From the NCBI RefSeq assembly GCF_001552195.1, contig NZ_BCQS01000038.1:1-54030 (forward strand): a DNA stretch of 54,030 nucleotides. The letters run 5' to 3'. This document shows positions 15,654 to 23,327 of this stretch, in pieces. Each line of letters opens with the position of its first letter. The first letter of the stretch is position 1. The position numbers were made by a program, and so were the translations under genes. The notes under the pieces were generated by a model, which had not been told where the DNA came from, did not search any database, and saw only the letters and a program-made list of their open reading frames with translations. The stretch is from Actinomadura latina NBRC 106108 (lineage in GTDB: Bacteria; Actinomycetota; Actinomycetes; Streptosporangiales; Streptosporangiaceae).

Positions 15654-16889
15654 TCAGCCGTGGAGGGCGTACTGCATGGGGCGGAACTTGGTGCGGGCCT
15701 CGGCGAGTTCGGCGGCGGGGTCGGAGTCGGCGACGATGCCGCAGCCGGCGAAGAGGCGGGCGCGGGTGCCGTCGATCTCGGCGCAGCGCAGCGCGATGCC
15801 CCATTCGCCGTCGCCGCGGGCGTCGACCCAGCCGACGGGGCCGGCGTAGCGGCCGCGGTCCATGCCTTCGAGTTCGCGGATGAGGTCGAGGGCGGTGTCG
15901 GTGGGGGTGCCGCAGACGGCGGGGGTGGGGTGCAGGGCGGCGACGACGTCGAGGACGGAGCGGTCGGCGGTGAGGTGCCCGCGGATGGGGGAGGCGAGGT
16001 GGATGACGTTGGGCAGGGTGAGGAGTTCGGGGGAGCCGGGGACGGTGAGGTCGGCGCAGAGGGGGGTGAGGGCGTCGCGGACCATTTCGGCGGCGTAGCG
16101 GTGTTCTTCGCGGTCCTTGGCGGAGGCGAAGAGGTGGTCGGCGCGGGCGCGGTCGTCGGCGGGGGTGTCGCCGCGGGCGGTGGTGCCGGCCAGGACGAGG
16201 GATTCGACGGCGTCGCCGGTGCGGCGGATGAGGAGTTCGGGGGTGGCGCCGACGAGGCCGGCGCAGGAGAAGGTGTAGCAGGCGGGGAAGCGGGCGGCGA
16301 GGCGCTGGAGGAGGACGCGGGCGTCGATGGGGGCGGTGGCGCGGGCGGTGAGGTCGCGGGCGAGGACGACCTTGCCGAGGCGGCCGTCGCGGATGCGTTC
16401 GACGGCTGCGGCGACGGCGTTCTTCCAGTCGTGTTCGGGGCGGGCGCCGTCGCTCCAGTGCAGGCCGGTGGGGGGCTGGGGCGGGTTGGCGAGGGTGAGG
16501 GGGTCGGTGTCGTCGCCGATGGTGGTGAGCCAGGCGCGGCCGTCGCGGCGGCCGAGGATGCGGCGGGGGACGATGAGGGTGGAGTCGGGGGATTTGGGGT
16601 CGAAGCCGAAGGAGCCGAAGGCGACGGGGCCGGAGCCGGGGACGGCTACGGTGTCGTCGACGGCGGCGGCGCCGAACAGGTCGCGGAGCATGCGGGCGGC
16701 GGCGGTGAAGCGGTCGTCGCCGCCGGTGAGGGTGAGGCGGGCGGCCTCGCCCCAGCCGACGATGCCTTCGCCGTGGCGGATCCAGGCGAGCGCGGAGGGG
16801 TGCGGAAGCCGCGCGATGAGGTCGCCCGGGTCGGGGACCGGGACGGTGCGGACGGCGAGTCGGTCCGGTGCTGTCACGGCGAGCTTCAC
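15654..16889 (-). CDS. menF: Isochorismate synthase
   Basis: 411 residues from a GTG at 16887-16889, chosen because a -10 TACAGT ends 7 nt upstream (leaderless). A longer frame from 16967 would run back through the promoter. The chorismate-binding core is complete: 'LGKVVLARDLTARA', 'GATPELLIRRTGDAVESLVLAGTTARGDTP', 'SAKDREEHRYAAEMVRDAL', 'HLASPIRGHL', 'LHPTPAVCGTPTDTALDLI' and 'YAGPVGWVDARGDGEWGIALRCAEI'. The Lys of GKVVLAR is the general base of isochorismate synthases. It converts chorismate to isochorismate for MenD. A DhbC-like role for a siderophore is the alternative, but the shared operator with menE and the nearby menD favour menaquinone. Confidence 0.88.
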   Translation of the reverse strand: MKLAVTAPDRLAVRTVPVPDPGDLIARLPHPSALAWIRHGEGIVGWGEAARLTLTGGDDRFTAAARMLRDLFGAAAVDDTVAVPGSGPVAFGSFGFDPKSPDSTLIVPRRILGRRDGRAWLTTIGDDTDPLTLANPPQPPTGLHWSDGARPEHDWKNAVAAAVERIRDGRLGKVVLARDLTARATAPIDARVLLQRLAARFPACYTFSCAGLVGATPELLIRRTGDAVESLVLAGTTARGDTPADDRARADHLFASAKDREEHRYAAEMVRDALTPLCADLTVPGSPELLTLPNVIHLASPIRGHLTADRSVLDVVAALHPTPAVCGTPTDTALDLIRELEGMDRGRYAGPVGWVDARGDGEWGIALRCAEIDGTRARLFAGCGIVADSDPAAELAEARTKFRPMQYALHG

Positions 16890-16896
16890 ACGGGCC

Positions 16897-16925
16897 ACTG
16901 TACGCCAGATTTGAACCTGTTCAAA
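16897..16925 (-). promoter_or_regulatory. menF promoter with a perfect 16-bp palindrome over the -35
   Basis: TTTGAAC-CT-GTTCAAA (16910-16925) is a perfect palindrome with 7-bp arms. On the minus strand it supplies the -35 TTGAAC (16919-16924). The -10 TACAGT (16897-16902) follows at 16 bp, and the menF GTG lies 7 nt further. The palindrome matches the one at menE (6065-6078) in sequence, spacer length and place relative to the -35. Confidence 0.72.
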
Positions 16926-17020
16926 CGGGCGGGGCGGGGGCGCGGTGTGAGGTGTGCGCCACACCACGGCGGGCCGGGGGCGGGCCGGGGGCGCCGGGTG
17001 CCCGGATGGGTGCCGTATGC

Positions 17021-17056
17021 CCGTCCCGCCCCGCCCCCATGCGCGGGGCGGGACGG
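17021..17056. terminator. 14-bp stem-loop after bioY
   Basis: CCGTCCCGCCCCGC (17021-17034) pairs perfectly with GCGGGGCGGGACGG (17043-17056) around an 8-nt loop. It lies 17 bp past the bioY stop on the minus strand and upstream of the menF promoter. Confidence 0.75.
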
Positions 17057-17073
17057 ACCGTTCGGGCCCGGGG

Positions 17074-17661
17074 TCAGCGGCGGGCGGCGCCGGTGAGCTT
17101 CCAGGCGGCGGGCAGGAGCCCGGCGGCGAGCAGCACCTTGAGCGCGTCGCCGGCCAGGAACGGCGTCATGCCGAGGTCGACGGCCTTGGCGAGGTCGACG
17201 TGCAGGGCGGCCATCAGGTAGGGGACGCCCGCGGCGTACATGATGGCGGTGCCGAGGAGCATGGTGCCGATGGTGCGCAGCGGGGTGCGGTCGCCGCCCA
17301 GCTGGGCGAGGCGCCCGACGACGGCGGCGGCCGCGACGAACCCGATGATGTAGCCGAGCGTGGGGAATCCGGCGCCGGAGGTGCCGTCGGTGAACCAGGG
17401 GACGCCGGCCATGCCGGCTAGCAGGTAGACGAGCATGCCGAGGGCGGCGCGGCCGGGGCCGAGGGCGGCGCCGGCGAGCAGGACGGCGAAGGTCTGCCCG
17501 GTGACGGGGACGGGGGTGCCGGGCAGCGGGACGGCGATCTGCGCGGCGGCGCCGACGAGGGCGGCGGCGCCGGCGACGAGGGCGGCGTCGCGGGCCAGGG
17601 AACCGGGCAGCAGGTCGCCCAGGACGGCGGGGCGCCGCTGGGTTGCGTGGGCAGTAGCCAC
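17074..17661 (-). CDS. bioY: Biotin transporter substrate-binding component BioY
   Basis: 195 residues. The GTG at 17659-17661 is preferred over the ATG at 17673 because GGGAGG stands just before it. About six membrane segments are present with the BioY signatures 'QIAVPLPGTPVPVTGQTFAVLLAGAALGPGRAALGMLVYLLAGMAGVPWF' (given in part) and 'TLGYIIGFV'. BioY captures biotin and works alone or with the ECF module EcfA/EcfT, which is not encoded here. No clear BirA/BioQ-type operator was recognised upstream; a TAGGTT sequence lies in the leader. Confidence 0.92.
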   Translation of the reverse strand: MATAHATQRRPAVLGDLLPGSLARDAALVAGAAALVGAAAQIAVPLPGTPVPVTGQTFAVLLAGAALGPGRAALGMLVYLLAGMAGVPWFTDGTSGAGFPTLGYIIGFVAAAAVVGRLAQLGGDRTPLRTIGTMLLGTAIMYAAGVPYLMAALHVDLAKAVDLGMTPFLAGDALKVLLAAGLLPAAWKLTGAARR

Positions 17662-17730
17662 AGATCCTCCCAAGAACGTTATGTCAGGCCGAAACCTAGC
17701 GAATGGGACTTCCGGGGCGGATCACGTGGG

Positions 17731-17758
17731 CTACAGAAACGGGCCCGCCCGCTTTGTA
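17731..17758 (-). terminator. Imperfect stem-loop after the spermidine-synthase-like gene
   Basis: CTACAGAAACGGGC pairs with GCCCGCTTTGTAG with one bulge. It starts 9 nt past the stop of the minus-strand gene ending at 17767 and precedes the bioY leader region. Confidence 0.55.
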
Positions 17759-17766
17759 GGGGGCCG

Positions 17767-18474
17767 TCACGCCGCCGAGTGCGGGCGGGCGGCGAGGTAG
17801 ATCACGTCGGGTTCGCCGCGCGGGACCGGCACCGGCAGGACGTCCACGCGGGCGAACCGCTCGCGCAGCAGCGCCTCGAACGCCGGTGCGGCGTTCGCGC
17901 TCCACACCGCGAGGACGCCGTGCGGCGTCAGCCGCCGGGTGAGCAGGTCCAGGCCGGTGGGGGCGTAGAGGCGGGCGTTGCCGGGGGTGACCGTCCAGTC
18001 GGGGCCGTTGTCGATGTCCAGGCAGAGCGCGTCGAAGCGGCCGGCGGCGGGGTCGGCGACGGCGTCGAGGAGGTCGGCGCACCGGACGGTGACGCGGGGG
18101 TCGTCGAGGGCTCCGCCCGACCAGGGCCGCAGCGGCCCGGCGTGCCAGCCGATGACGGCGGGTTCGCGTTCGACGACGGTGACATGCGTCACGGCGGGCA
18201 GGGTGAGGGCCTCGGTGAGGGAGAACCCGACGCCGAGGCCGCCGATGAGCAGCCGCACCGTCCCGTCCGAGTTCTGCGCGTCCAGGGTCTGCACGGCGGC
18301 ACGGACCAGCAGCCGCTCGGATTCGCCGTTGCGGGTGTCCATGAGGAACACGCCGTTGCTGATGATCTCGTAGTCGGCGCCGGCGCGGCGCAGCACGAGT
18401 TCGCCGCCGACGCCGGCGGCGCGTTCGACGACCGCCGGTTCCGCGGGCGCGGCGGTTCCCCTGCCCTGTCCCAT
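17767..18474 (-). CDS. Spermidine synthase-like methyltransferase-fold protein
   Basis: 235 residues from the ATG at 18472-18474. 'ELVLRRAGADYEIISNGVFLMDTRNGESERLLVRAA' resembles the substrate-gate strand region of SpeE. 'VRLLIGGLGVGFSLTEAL', 'VTVVEREPAVIGWH' and 'FDALCLDIDNGPDW' form the SAM/dcSAM-binding Rossmann core, but the polyamine-site Asp-Tyr pattern is altered. It is therefore a member of the fold without assured putrescine aminopropyltransferase activity. TAAGGT (18482-18487) stands 7 nt before the ATG, so it is leaderless. It is divergent from an SDR gene. Confidence 0.75.
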   Translation of the reverse strand: MGQGRGTAAPAEPAVVERAAGVGGELVLRRAGADYEIISNGVFLMDTRNGESERLLVRAAVQTLDAQNSDGTVRLLIGGLGVGFSLTEALTLPAVTHVTVVEREPAVIGWHAGPLRPWSGGALDDPRVTVRCADLLDAVADPAAGRFDALCLDIDNGPDWTVTPGNARLYAPTGLDLLTRRLTPHGVLAVWSANAAPAFEALLRERFARVDVLPVPVPRGEPDVIYLAARPHSAA

Positions 18475-18481
18475 GCCCCGC

Positions 18482-18539
18482 ACCTTAGCCGCCTCTGGAG
18501 CCGCCCCTCTGGGCGGGACGGGCCGGTGTCGGCTACGGT
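18482..18539. promoter_or_regulatory. Divergent pair of leaderless promoters
   Basis: On the minus strand TAAGGT (18482-18487) is 7 nt from the ATG at 18474. On the plus strand TACGGT (18534-18539) is 7 nt from the ATG at 18547. Only 72 bp separate the two start codons, and neither gene has a Shine-Dalgarno sequence in that space. No obvious palindrome joins them. Confidence 0.6.
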
Positions 18540-18546
18540 GCCGGTC

Positions 18547-19347
18547 ATGCCCGAACCTGCTTCGCCCGGCGGCCTGCTGGCCGGGCGCCGGATCCTGGTC
18601 GTCGGCGCGGGGACGCGGCCCAGCGACGACCCCGCCGCCCCGGTCGGCAACGGCCGCGCGATCGCGGTGACCGCCGCCCGGGAGGGCGCGATGGTCGCGT
18701 GCGCGGACGTCGACGGGCACGCTGCGGGGGAGACCGCCGCGATGATCGCCGCCGGGGGCGGGGAGGCGTGCACGGTGGTGGCCGACGTCACCGACCCGGC
18801 GTCGTGCGACCGTGTGGTCACGCAGGCGGCGGAGGGGCTCGGCGGGCTGGACGGGGTGGTGTTCAACGCCGGCATCGGGATCGGGTACGGGCTGGCGGGG
18901 ACGGCGCTGGCCGACTGGGACCGCGTCCTGCACGTGAACCTGAGGGCGCCGTTCCTGGTCGGCAAGGCCGCGATGCCCGCGCTGGACGCCGGTGGGTCGA
19001 TGGTGTTCATCGGGTCGCTCGCCGGGACGAAGCCGGGTTCGCGGTCCCCGTCCTATGACGCCTCGAAGGCGGGCCTGGCGGGGCTGGTGCGGCACATCGC
19101 CGCCGAGGGGGCGCCGCGCAGGGTCCGCGCGAACGTGGTGGCGCCCGGCCTGATCGACACGGTGATGGGGCGGGACGCCTCGTCGGGCAACGCCTCCCGC
19201 GACCAGGTCGCGCGCCTCATCCCGATGCACCGGCAGGGCACCGCGTGGGAGGTCGCCGACGTGGCGGTGTTCCTGCTGTCGGACCGCGCGTCCTACGTGA
19301 CCGGCCAGGTGCTGCACGTGGACGGGGGCCTGTCCACCCTGCGCTGA
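18547..19347 (+). CDS. Short-chain dehydrogenase/reductase (SDR)
   Basis: 266 residues. A glycine-rich nucleotide loop (VVGAGTRPSDDPAAPVGNGRAIA) is longer than the usual TGxxxGIG because of an insertion. 'VVADVTDPAS', 'VVFNAGIGIG' (usually NNAG), the catalytic Tyr and Lys in 'SYDASKAG', and the C-terminal 'VTGQVLHVDGGLSTLR' are typical classical SDR features. Substrate unknown. The start rests on the leaderless -10 TACGGT 7 nt upstream. The loop insertion and the FNAG variant are unusual but do not remove the catalytic residues. Confidence 0.88.
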   Translation: MPEPASPGGLLAGRRILVVGAGTRPSDDPAAPVGNGRAIAVTAAREGAMVACADVDGHAAGETAAMIAAGGGEACTVVADVTDPASCDRVVTQAAEGLGGLDGVVFNAGIGIGYGLAGTALADWDRVLHVNLRAPFLVGKAAMPALDAGGSMVFIGSLAGTKPGSRSPSYDASKAGLAGLVRHIAAEGAPRRVRANVVAPGLIDTVMGRDASSGNASRDQVARLIPMHRQGTAWEVADVAVFLLSDRASYVTGQVLHVDGGLSTLR

Positions 19348-19391
19348 AACCCGGTGGTGCCCGCTGCCGCGCCGTCCTACGGTGAGGCCCC

Positions 19392-19931
19392 ATGGACGAT
19401 CTTGTGCGGTTGCGGCCCGTCGCCGAGGACGATCTGCCGTTCATCGAGCGGCTGCGCGCCGATCCCGGGCTGGCCGGGCCGTTCCTGTGGGAGGGCTGGT
19501 TCGATCCGCGCCGGTTCCGGCGCCGGTGGGAGTCCGACGGCATGCTCGGCGAGGACACCGGCAACCTGCTGGTCGCCGCGGGCGGCGACCGGCTCGGGCT
19601 GGTGTCCTACCGGCGCGTGACCACGACCGCGCGGACGTGGTGCTGGAGCATCGGGATCACGCTGATGCCCGGGGCGCGGGGGAAGGGCGCGGGGACCCGC
19701 GCGCAGCGGCTGCTGGCCGAGTACCTGTTCGCGCACACCACCGCGTTCCGGATCCAGGCCGAGACCGACGTGGCCAACACCGCCGAGCAGCGCGCGCTGG
19801 AGAAGGCGGGGTTCACCCGCGAGGGCGTGATGCGCGGCTGGAGCTTCCTGAACGGCCGGTACCACGACGAGGTGCTGTACAGCCTCCTGCGGCCCGAGGT
19901 GGACCTGCCCGGTGGTGGCCCGCCGGAGTGA
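19392..19931 (+). CDS. GNAT-family acetyltransferase (RimJ/RimL-like)
   Basis: 179 residues. 'LRPVAEDDLPFIERL' opens the fold, 'WSIGITLMPGARGKGAGTRAQRLLAEYLF' holds the acetyl-CoA loop (RGKGxG), and 'ETDVANTAEQRALEKAGFTREGVMRGWSFLNGRYHDEVLYSLLR' is the C-terminal half typical of RimJ/L-like enzymes acting on N-termini or small amines. TACGGT (19378-19383) lies 8 nt before the ATG, so it is probably leaderless. Target not known. Confidence 0.88.
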   Translation: MDDLVRLRPVAEDDLPFIERLRADPGLAGPFLWEGWFDPRRFRRRWESDGMLGEDTGNLLVAAGGDRLGLVSYRRVTTTARTWCWSIGITLMPGARGKGAGTRAQRLLAEYLFAHTTAFRIQAETDVANTAEQRALEKAGFTREGVMRGWSFLNGRYHDEVLYSLLRPEVDLPGGGPPE

Positions 19932-19957
19932 TGGGGAACACCCCTTCCCCTTCGATG

Positions 19958-19970
19958 GTTACCGTGTAAC
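19958..19970. promoter_or_regulatory. GTTAC-CGT-GTAAC palindrome upstream of the protease gene
   Basis: A perfect 5-bp-arm palindrome with 3-nt spacer, 24 bp before the protease ATG (19995). It is followed at once by CTGTAATCA, a possible -10, and then GGGAGGG as ribosome site. It is the third TTAC-N3-GTAA copy in the window and the only one in a clear promoter position. Confidence 0.5.
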
Positions 19971-19994
19971 GCTGTAATCATCTGGGAGGGTGCC

Positions 19995-20939
19995 ATGGAA
20001 GAGCCGCTGGACGCCTACTCCCGCGTGGTCTCCGCCGTCGCCCGCGAGCTGACCCCGCGCGTGGCGGCGCTGCGCGTCCGGCACCGGCGCGGCGAGGGCG
20101 CGGGGTCGGCGGTGGTGTTCACCGGGGACGGGTTCCTGCTGACCAACGCCCACGTCGTCGGCCGCGCCCGGGGCGGGGAGGCCGCGTTCGCCGACGGCGC
20201 CGCCGGCGAGTTCACCGTCGTCGGCACCGACCCCCTGTCCGATCTCGCCGTGGTCCGCGCCGACGGGCCCGTGCCCGGCCCGGTCACGCTCGGCGACGCC
20301 GACGCCCTGGTCGTCGGGCAGCTCGTCGTCGCCGTCGGCAACCCCCTCGGACTGGCCGGGTCGGTCACCGCCGGGGTGGTGTCGGCGCTCGGCCGGTCCC
20401 TGCCGGCCTCGCAGCCCGCCCGCACCGGCACCGCCGTGCGGCTCATCGAGGACGTCATCCAGACCGACGCCGCCCTCAACCCCGGCAACTCCGGCGGCGC
20501 GCTCGCCGACTCCGCCGGCCGCGTCGTCGGCGTCGCCACCGCCGTCGCCGGGATCGGCCTCGGGCTGGCCGTCCCGATCAACGCCACCACGCGACGGATC
20601 ATCGCCGCGCTGATCCGCGACGGGCGGGTGCGCCGCGCGTTCCTCGGCCTGGCCGCAGCCCCGGTCCCCGTCCCCGCGCGGCTGCGGGAGCGTACGGGCC
20701 AGGACGACGCGCTGCGCGTCGCCGAGGTCGTGCCCGGCAGCCCCGCCGACCGCGCCGGGCTGCGCCGCGGCGACCTGGTCCTCACCGCCGGCGGCGCGCC
20801 CGTCTCGCAGGCCCAGTCGCTGCAGAAGCTGATGTTCGCCGATGCGATCGGCCGGCCGCTGCCCGTCACCGTCCTGCGCAACGGCGCCATGGTCGACGTC
20901 ATCGCCGAGCCCGTCGAACTCGACCCCGAGCCCGCCTGA
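19995..20939 (+). CDS. Cytoplasmic trypsin-like serine protease with PDZ domain (HtrA/DegP-like)
   Basis: 314 residues. The triad is His53 (LLTNAHVV), Asp83 (DPLSDLAVV) and Ser166 (NPGNSGGAL); a PDZ domain spans about 215-300 ('LRVAEVVPGSPADRAGLRRGDLVLTAGGAPV'). The usual actinobacterial HtrA has a long cytosolic part and a membrane anchor. Here the protease domain starts almost at the N-terminus with neither signal peptide nor membrane segment, so it should act in the cytoplasm. A ribosome site GGGAGGG precedes the ATG. Probably a protein-quality or regulatory protease. Confidence 0.9.
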   Translation: MEEPLDAYSRVVSAVARELTPRVAALRVRHRRGEGAGSAVVFTGDGFLLTNAHVVGRARGGEAAFADGAAGEFTVVGTDPLSDLAVVRADGPVPGPVTLGDADALVVGQLVVAVGNPLGLAGSVTAGVVSALGRSLPASQPARTGTAVRLIEDVIQTDAALNPGNSGGALADSAGRVVGVATAVAGIGLGLAVPINATTRRIIAALIRDGRVRRAFLGLAAAPVPVPARLRERTGQDDALRVAEVVPGSPADRAGLRRGDLVLTAGGAPVSQAQSLQKLMFADAIGRPLPVTVLRNGAMVDVIAEPVELDPEPA

Positions 20940-21097
20940 CCCCCCCTCAGCCTCGACCTCCTCCACCGATGACCGCCGATGGGGGGCCTGCTCGAAGATC
21001 GCGAGGCAGAGACTGGGGCGAACGGGACGGTGGGGGATCACACGGGCATCGCTGTTCTGGCCCGAGCATCGCAACGGGTGCGTAACAATGAGCCGCT

Positions 21098-22714
21098 ATG
21101 GCTACGCGATCCAGGTTCCGGGCAGTGGCGGCGGCGTTGACGGCGGGGGTGTCGGCGGGCGCGCTCGCCGCGTGCGGCATCCCCGCGTTCGGTGAGCGGG
21201 AGGGCGCCGCGCGCAGCCCCGTCCCGCCCGGCGCCAAGGCCGAATGCTCCCAGGTCGCCGCGCCCGGCGACTCCCGGCACCGCCAGCTGCGCGGCATGTG
21301 GATCGCCACCGTCGGCGGCATCGACTGGCCCAAGGACACCGGCGACTCCGCGGCACAGCAGAAGAAGCAGTTCACCGCGCTCCTCGACACCGCCGAGTCC
21401 ATGAACATGAACGCGGTGTTCGTGCAGATCCGCCCCAACTCCGACGCGTTCTACGACTCCCCCTACGAGCCGTGGTCGCAGTGGATCACCGGCACCCAGG
21501 GCAAGGACCCCGGCTACGACGTCCTGGCGTTCATGCTCAAGGAGGCCCACGCCCGCAACCTGGAGTTCCACGCCTGGTTCAACCCCTACCGCGTGTCCCG
21601 CCAGGACGACGTGAAGAAGCTGTCGCCCAAGAGCCCCGCGCGGCAGCACCCCGACTGGGTCCGCAAGTACGGGACGGGCCTGTGGTACGACCCGGGCCTG
21701 CCGCAGGTCCGCGACCTGGCCGCCAAGGCCGTCATGGACGTCGTCGACAAGTACGACATCGACGCCGTCCACTTCGACGACTACTTCTACCCCTACCCCG
21801 AGGACGGCGACTTCCCCGACGGCGCCGCCTACAAGGCCTACGGCAAGGGCATGGACCGCGGCGACTGGCGCCGCGCCAACGTCGACGCCCTCGTCGAGTC
21901 GCTGTCGGAGAAGATCCACGACGCCAAGCCGTGGGTGCGGTTCGGCATCAGCCCCTTCGGCGTCTGGCGCAACAAGAGCAGCGACCCCGCCGGATCGCCC
22001 ACCCGCGCCCTGCAGAGCTACGACGACATCTACGCCGACACCCGCAAATGGATCAAGAAGGGGTGGATCGACTACGTCACCCCCCAGCTGTACTGGCCGA
22101 TCGGCGACCCCCGCGCCGACTACGCCAAGCTCGTCGCCTGGTGGGCCGGGCAGGTCAAGGGCACCGGCGTCCAGCTCACCATCGGGCAGGGCGCCTACCG
22201 CGTCGGCGCCGACGCCGCCTGGAAGGACCCCGCCGAGATGTCGCGGCACCTCACCGTCAACGCCAAGTACCCGCAGGTCCGCGGCGACGTGTTCTTCAGC
22301 GCCTCCGACATCGCCGCCAACCGCCGCGGGTTCGCCGCCCGGCTGCGCGACGACCACTACACCCGCCCCGCGATCCTCCCCGCCGTCGCCGCCAACGACG
22401 GCGGGGAAGGCGGGGACGCCGCGCCGCCGCCCGTGCACGGCACCTCCGCCGTCCCCGGCGCCAAGGGCGTGAAAGTGACCTGGCGGCCCTCCAAGGGCGC
22501 CGCCTCCTACGGCGTCTACCGCGTGGACGGCGCCGGGCCCGGCTGCGCGCCCGCCGACCCCGAACGCCTCATCGCCGACGTCCGCGGCGGCGGCATCATC
22601 GACCCGTCCGCCGAACCCGGCCGCGCCTACACCTACTACGTCACCGCCCTGGACCGCCTCCACCACGAGAGCGCCCCCGGACGCGGCGCAACGGTCACCG
22701 CGCCGAAGGGATAA
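21098..22714 (+). CDS. Secreted lipoprotein glycoside hydrolase, GHL10 (DUF187) family
   Basis: 538 residues. A basic start and hydrophobic segment end in the lipobox LAAC (Cys26), so it is a surface lipoprotein. Residues about 63-400 are the GHL10/DUF187 barrel: 'HRQLRGMWIATVGGIDWP', 'NMNAVFVQIRPNSDAFYDSPYEPWSQW', 'FHAWFNPYR', 'YDIDAVHFDDYFYPYP' (likely acidic catalytic region) and 'IDYVTPQLYWPIG'. A fibronectin-III-like module ('AKGVKVTWRPSKGAASYGVYRV') ends the protein. The family probably cuts peptidoglycan or other glycans. TAACAAT at 21083-21089 is 8 nt from the ATG, so it is leaderless. Confidence 0.9.
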   Translation: MATRSRFRAVAAALTAGVSAGALAACGIPAFGEREGAARSPVPPGAKAECSQVAAPGDSRHRQLRGMWIATVGGIDWPKDTGDSAAQQKKQFTALLDTAESMNMNAVFVQIRPNSDAFYDSPYEPWSQWITGTQGKDPGYDVLAFMLKEAHARNLEFHAWFNPYRVSRQDDVKKLSPKSPARQHPDWVRKYGTGLWYDPGLPQVRDLAAKAVMDVVDKYDIDAVHFDDYFYPYPEDGDFPDGAAYKAYGKGMDRGDWRRANVDALVESLSEKIHDAKPWVRFGISPFGVWRNKSSDPAGSPTRALQSYDDIYADTRKWIKKGWIDYVTPQLYWPIGDPRADYAKLVAWWAGQVKGTGVQLTIGQGAYRVGADAAWKDPAEMSRHLTVNAKYPQVRGDVFFSASDIAANRRGFAARLRDDHYTRPAILPAVAANDGGEGGDAAPPPVHGTSAVPGAKGVKVTWRPSKGAASYGVYRVDGAGPGCAPADPERLIADVRGGGIIDPSAEPGRAYTYYVTALDRLHHESAPGRGATVTAPKG

Positions 22715-22771
22715 TGATCATGATCTGCGGGGAAGAATCAGTCACCTGACCACCCCCCGGAGGTTTGAAGC

Positions 22772-22969
22772 ATGGCGCTGTCGATGGAGGAGCAGCGGAT
22801 CCTCACCCAGATCGAGGTCCGCCTGAGCGAGGACGACCCGCGGCTGGCCCAGCGCCTCGCCCGCCACGGCACCCCCCGGCGCCGGGCCCGCACCATCGCC
22901 CTCACCGCCGCCGCCGTCATCATCGTCCTCGCCGCGATCGGCGCCGCCATCACAGCGGCCGTCCTGTAG
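22772..22969 (+). CDS. Small DUF3040 membrane protein
   Basis: 65 residues. It begins 'MALSMEEQRILTQIEVRLSEDDPRLAQRLA', the DUF3040 signature (short helix rich in Glu and Gln), then a basic stretch and one membrane helix (about 42-64). GGAGG at 22759-22763 sets the start. DUF3040 proteins are actinobacterial, of unknown role, and usually have two helices; this one has one. A 48-bp palindrome follows the stop. Confidence 0.82.
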   Translation: MALSMEEQRILTQIEVRLSEDDPRLAQRLARHGTPRRRARTIALTAAAVIIVLAAIGAAITAAVL

Positions 22970-23327
22970 AACCCGCCCCCACCGTTCCCCGCCCGCGGAC
23001 ACGCGAACGCCGAGGCCCCGGCGAGATCGATCTCGCCGGGGCCTCGGCGTTCAAGCCGGTGTGGTGGTCGCCTCACGGCGAAAGGCACAACGAAGCTCCA
23101 GCCCGGACCGCATGGGACCGGCGGTATTCCCCGAAGGCATCTAGTAGAGCCCGGGGGACACATGCCACACCGACCCGTCCACTGTAACGGCTTCCACCGG
23201 GTGCCCGGCCCAACGGCACCCCGCGCGGCGTTCACCTCACCCCGGAGTGAGGATTGCCTGCGCCCGTGCACCGCCCCGCCGCCGGGCGCGTCCCTGACTG
23301 TGACCGCACGAAACGGGGGACACCACC
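22970..23327. other. 358-bp gap without a supported gene
   Basis: It holds the 48-bp palindrome at 23005-23052. The remaining 275 bp up to the RsbW-like gene show no coding pattern I trust, no tRNA and no riboswitch I recognise. Its right part should contain the promoter of the ATPase gene. A CACTGTAACGG sequence lies near 23180. Confidence 0.5.
23005..23052. terminator. Perfect 48-bp palindrome, stem-loop terminator
   Basis: Arms of 23 bp (GAACGCCGAGGCCCC... at 23005-23027 and its exact complement at 23030-23052) around CG. As RNA it would fold into a very stable hairpin with a short AUCGAU-type tip. It begins 36 bp after the DUF3040 stop codon. Confidence 0.75.

Noticed and set aside
15063..17096. 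A 677-codon plus-strand frame rich in Gly and Val.
   Set aside because: Antisense to menF and the WYL gene, both with complete family motifs; low-complexity composition typical of GC-rich shadow frames.
17676..17688. ACGTTATGTCAGG resembles the right arm of an actinobacterial dif site near the skew change.
   Set aside because: The left arm does not match and the sequence lies in the bioY leader; half-site matches occur by chance.
23053..23327. A possible riboswitch or small RNA upstream of the RsbW-like gene.
   Set aside because: No conserved aptamer sequence or terminator-like structure beyond the palindrome could be identified.
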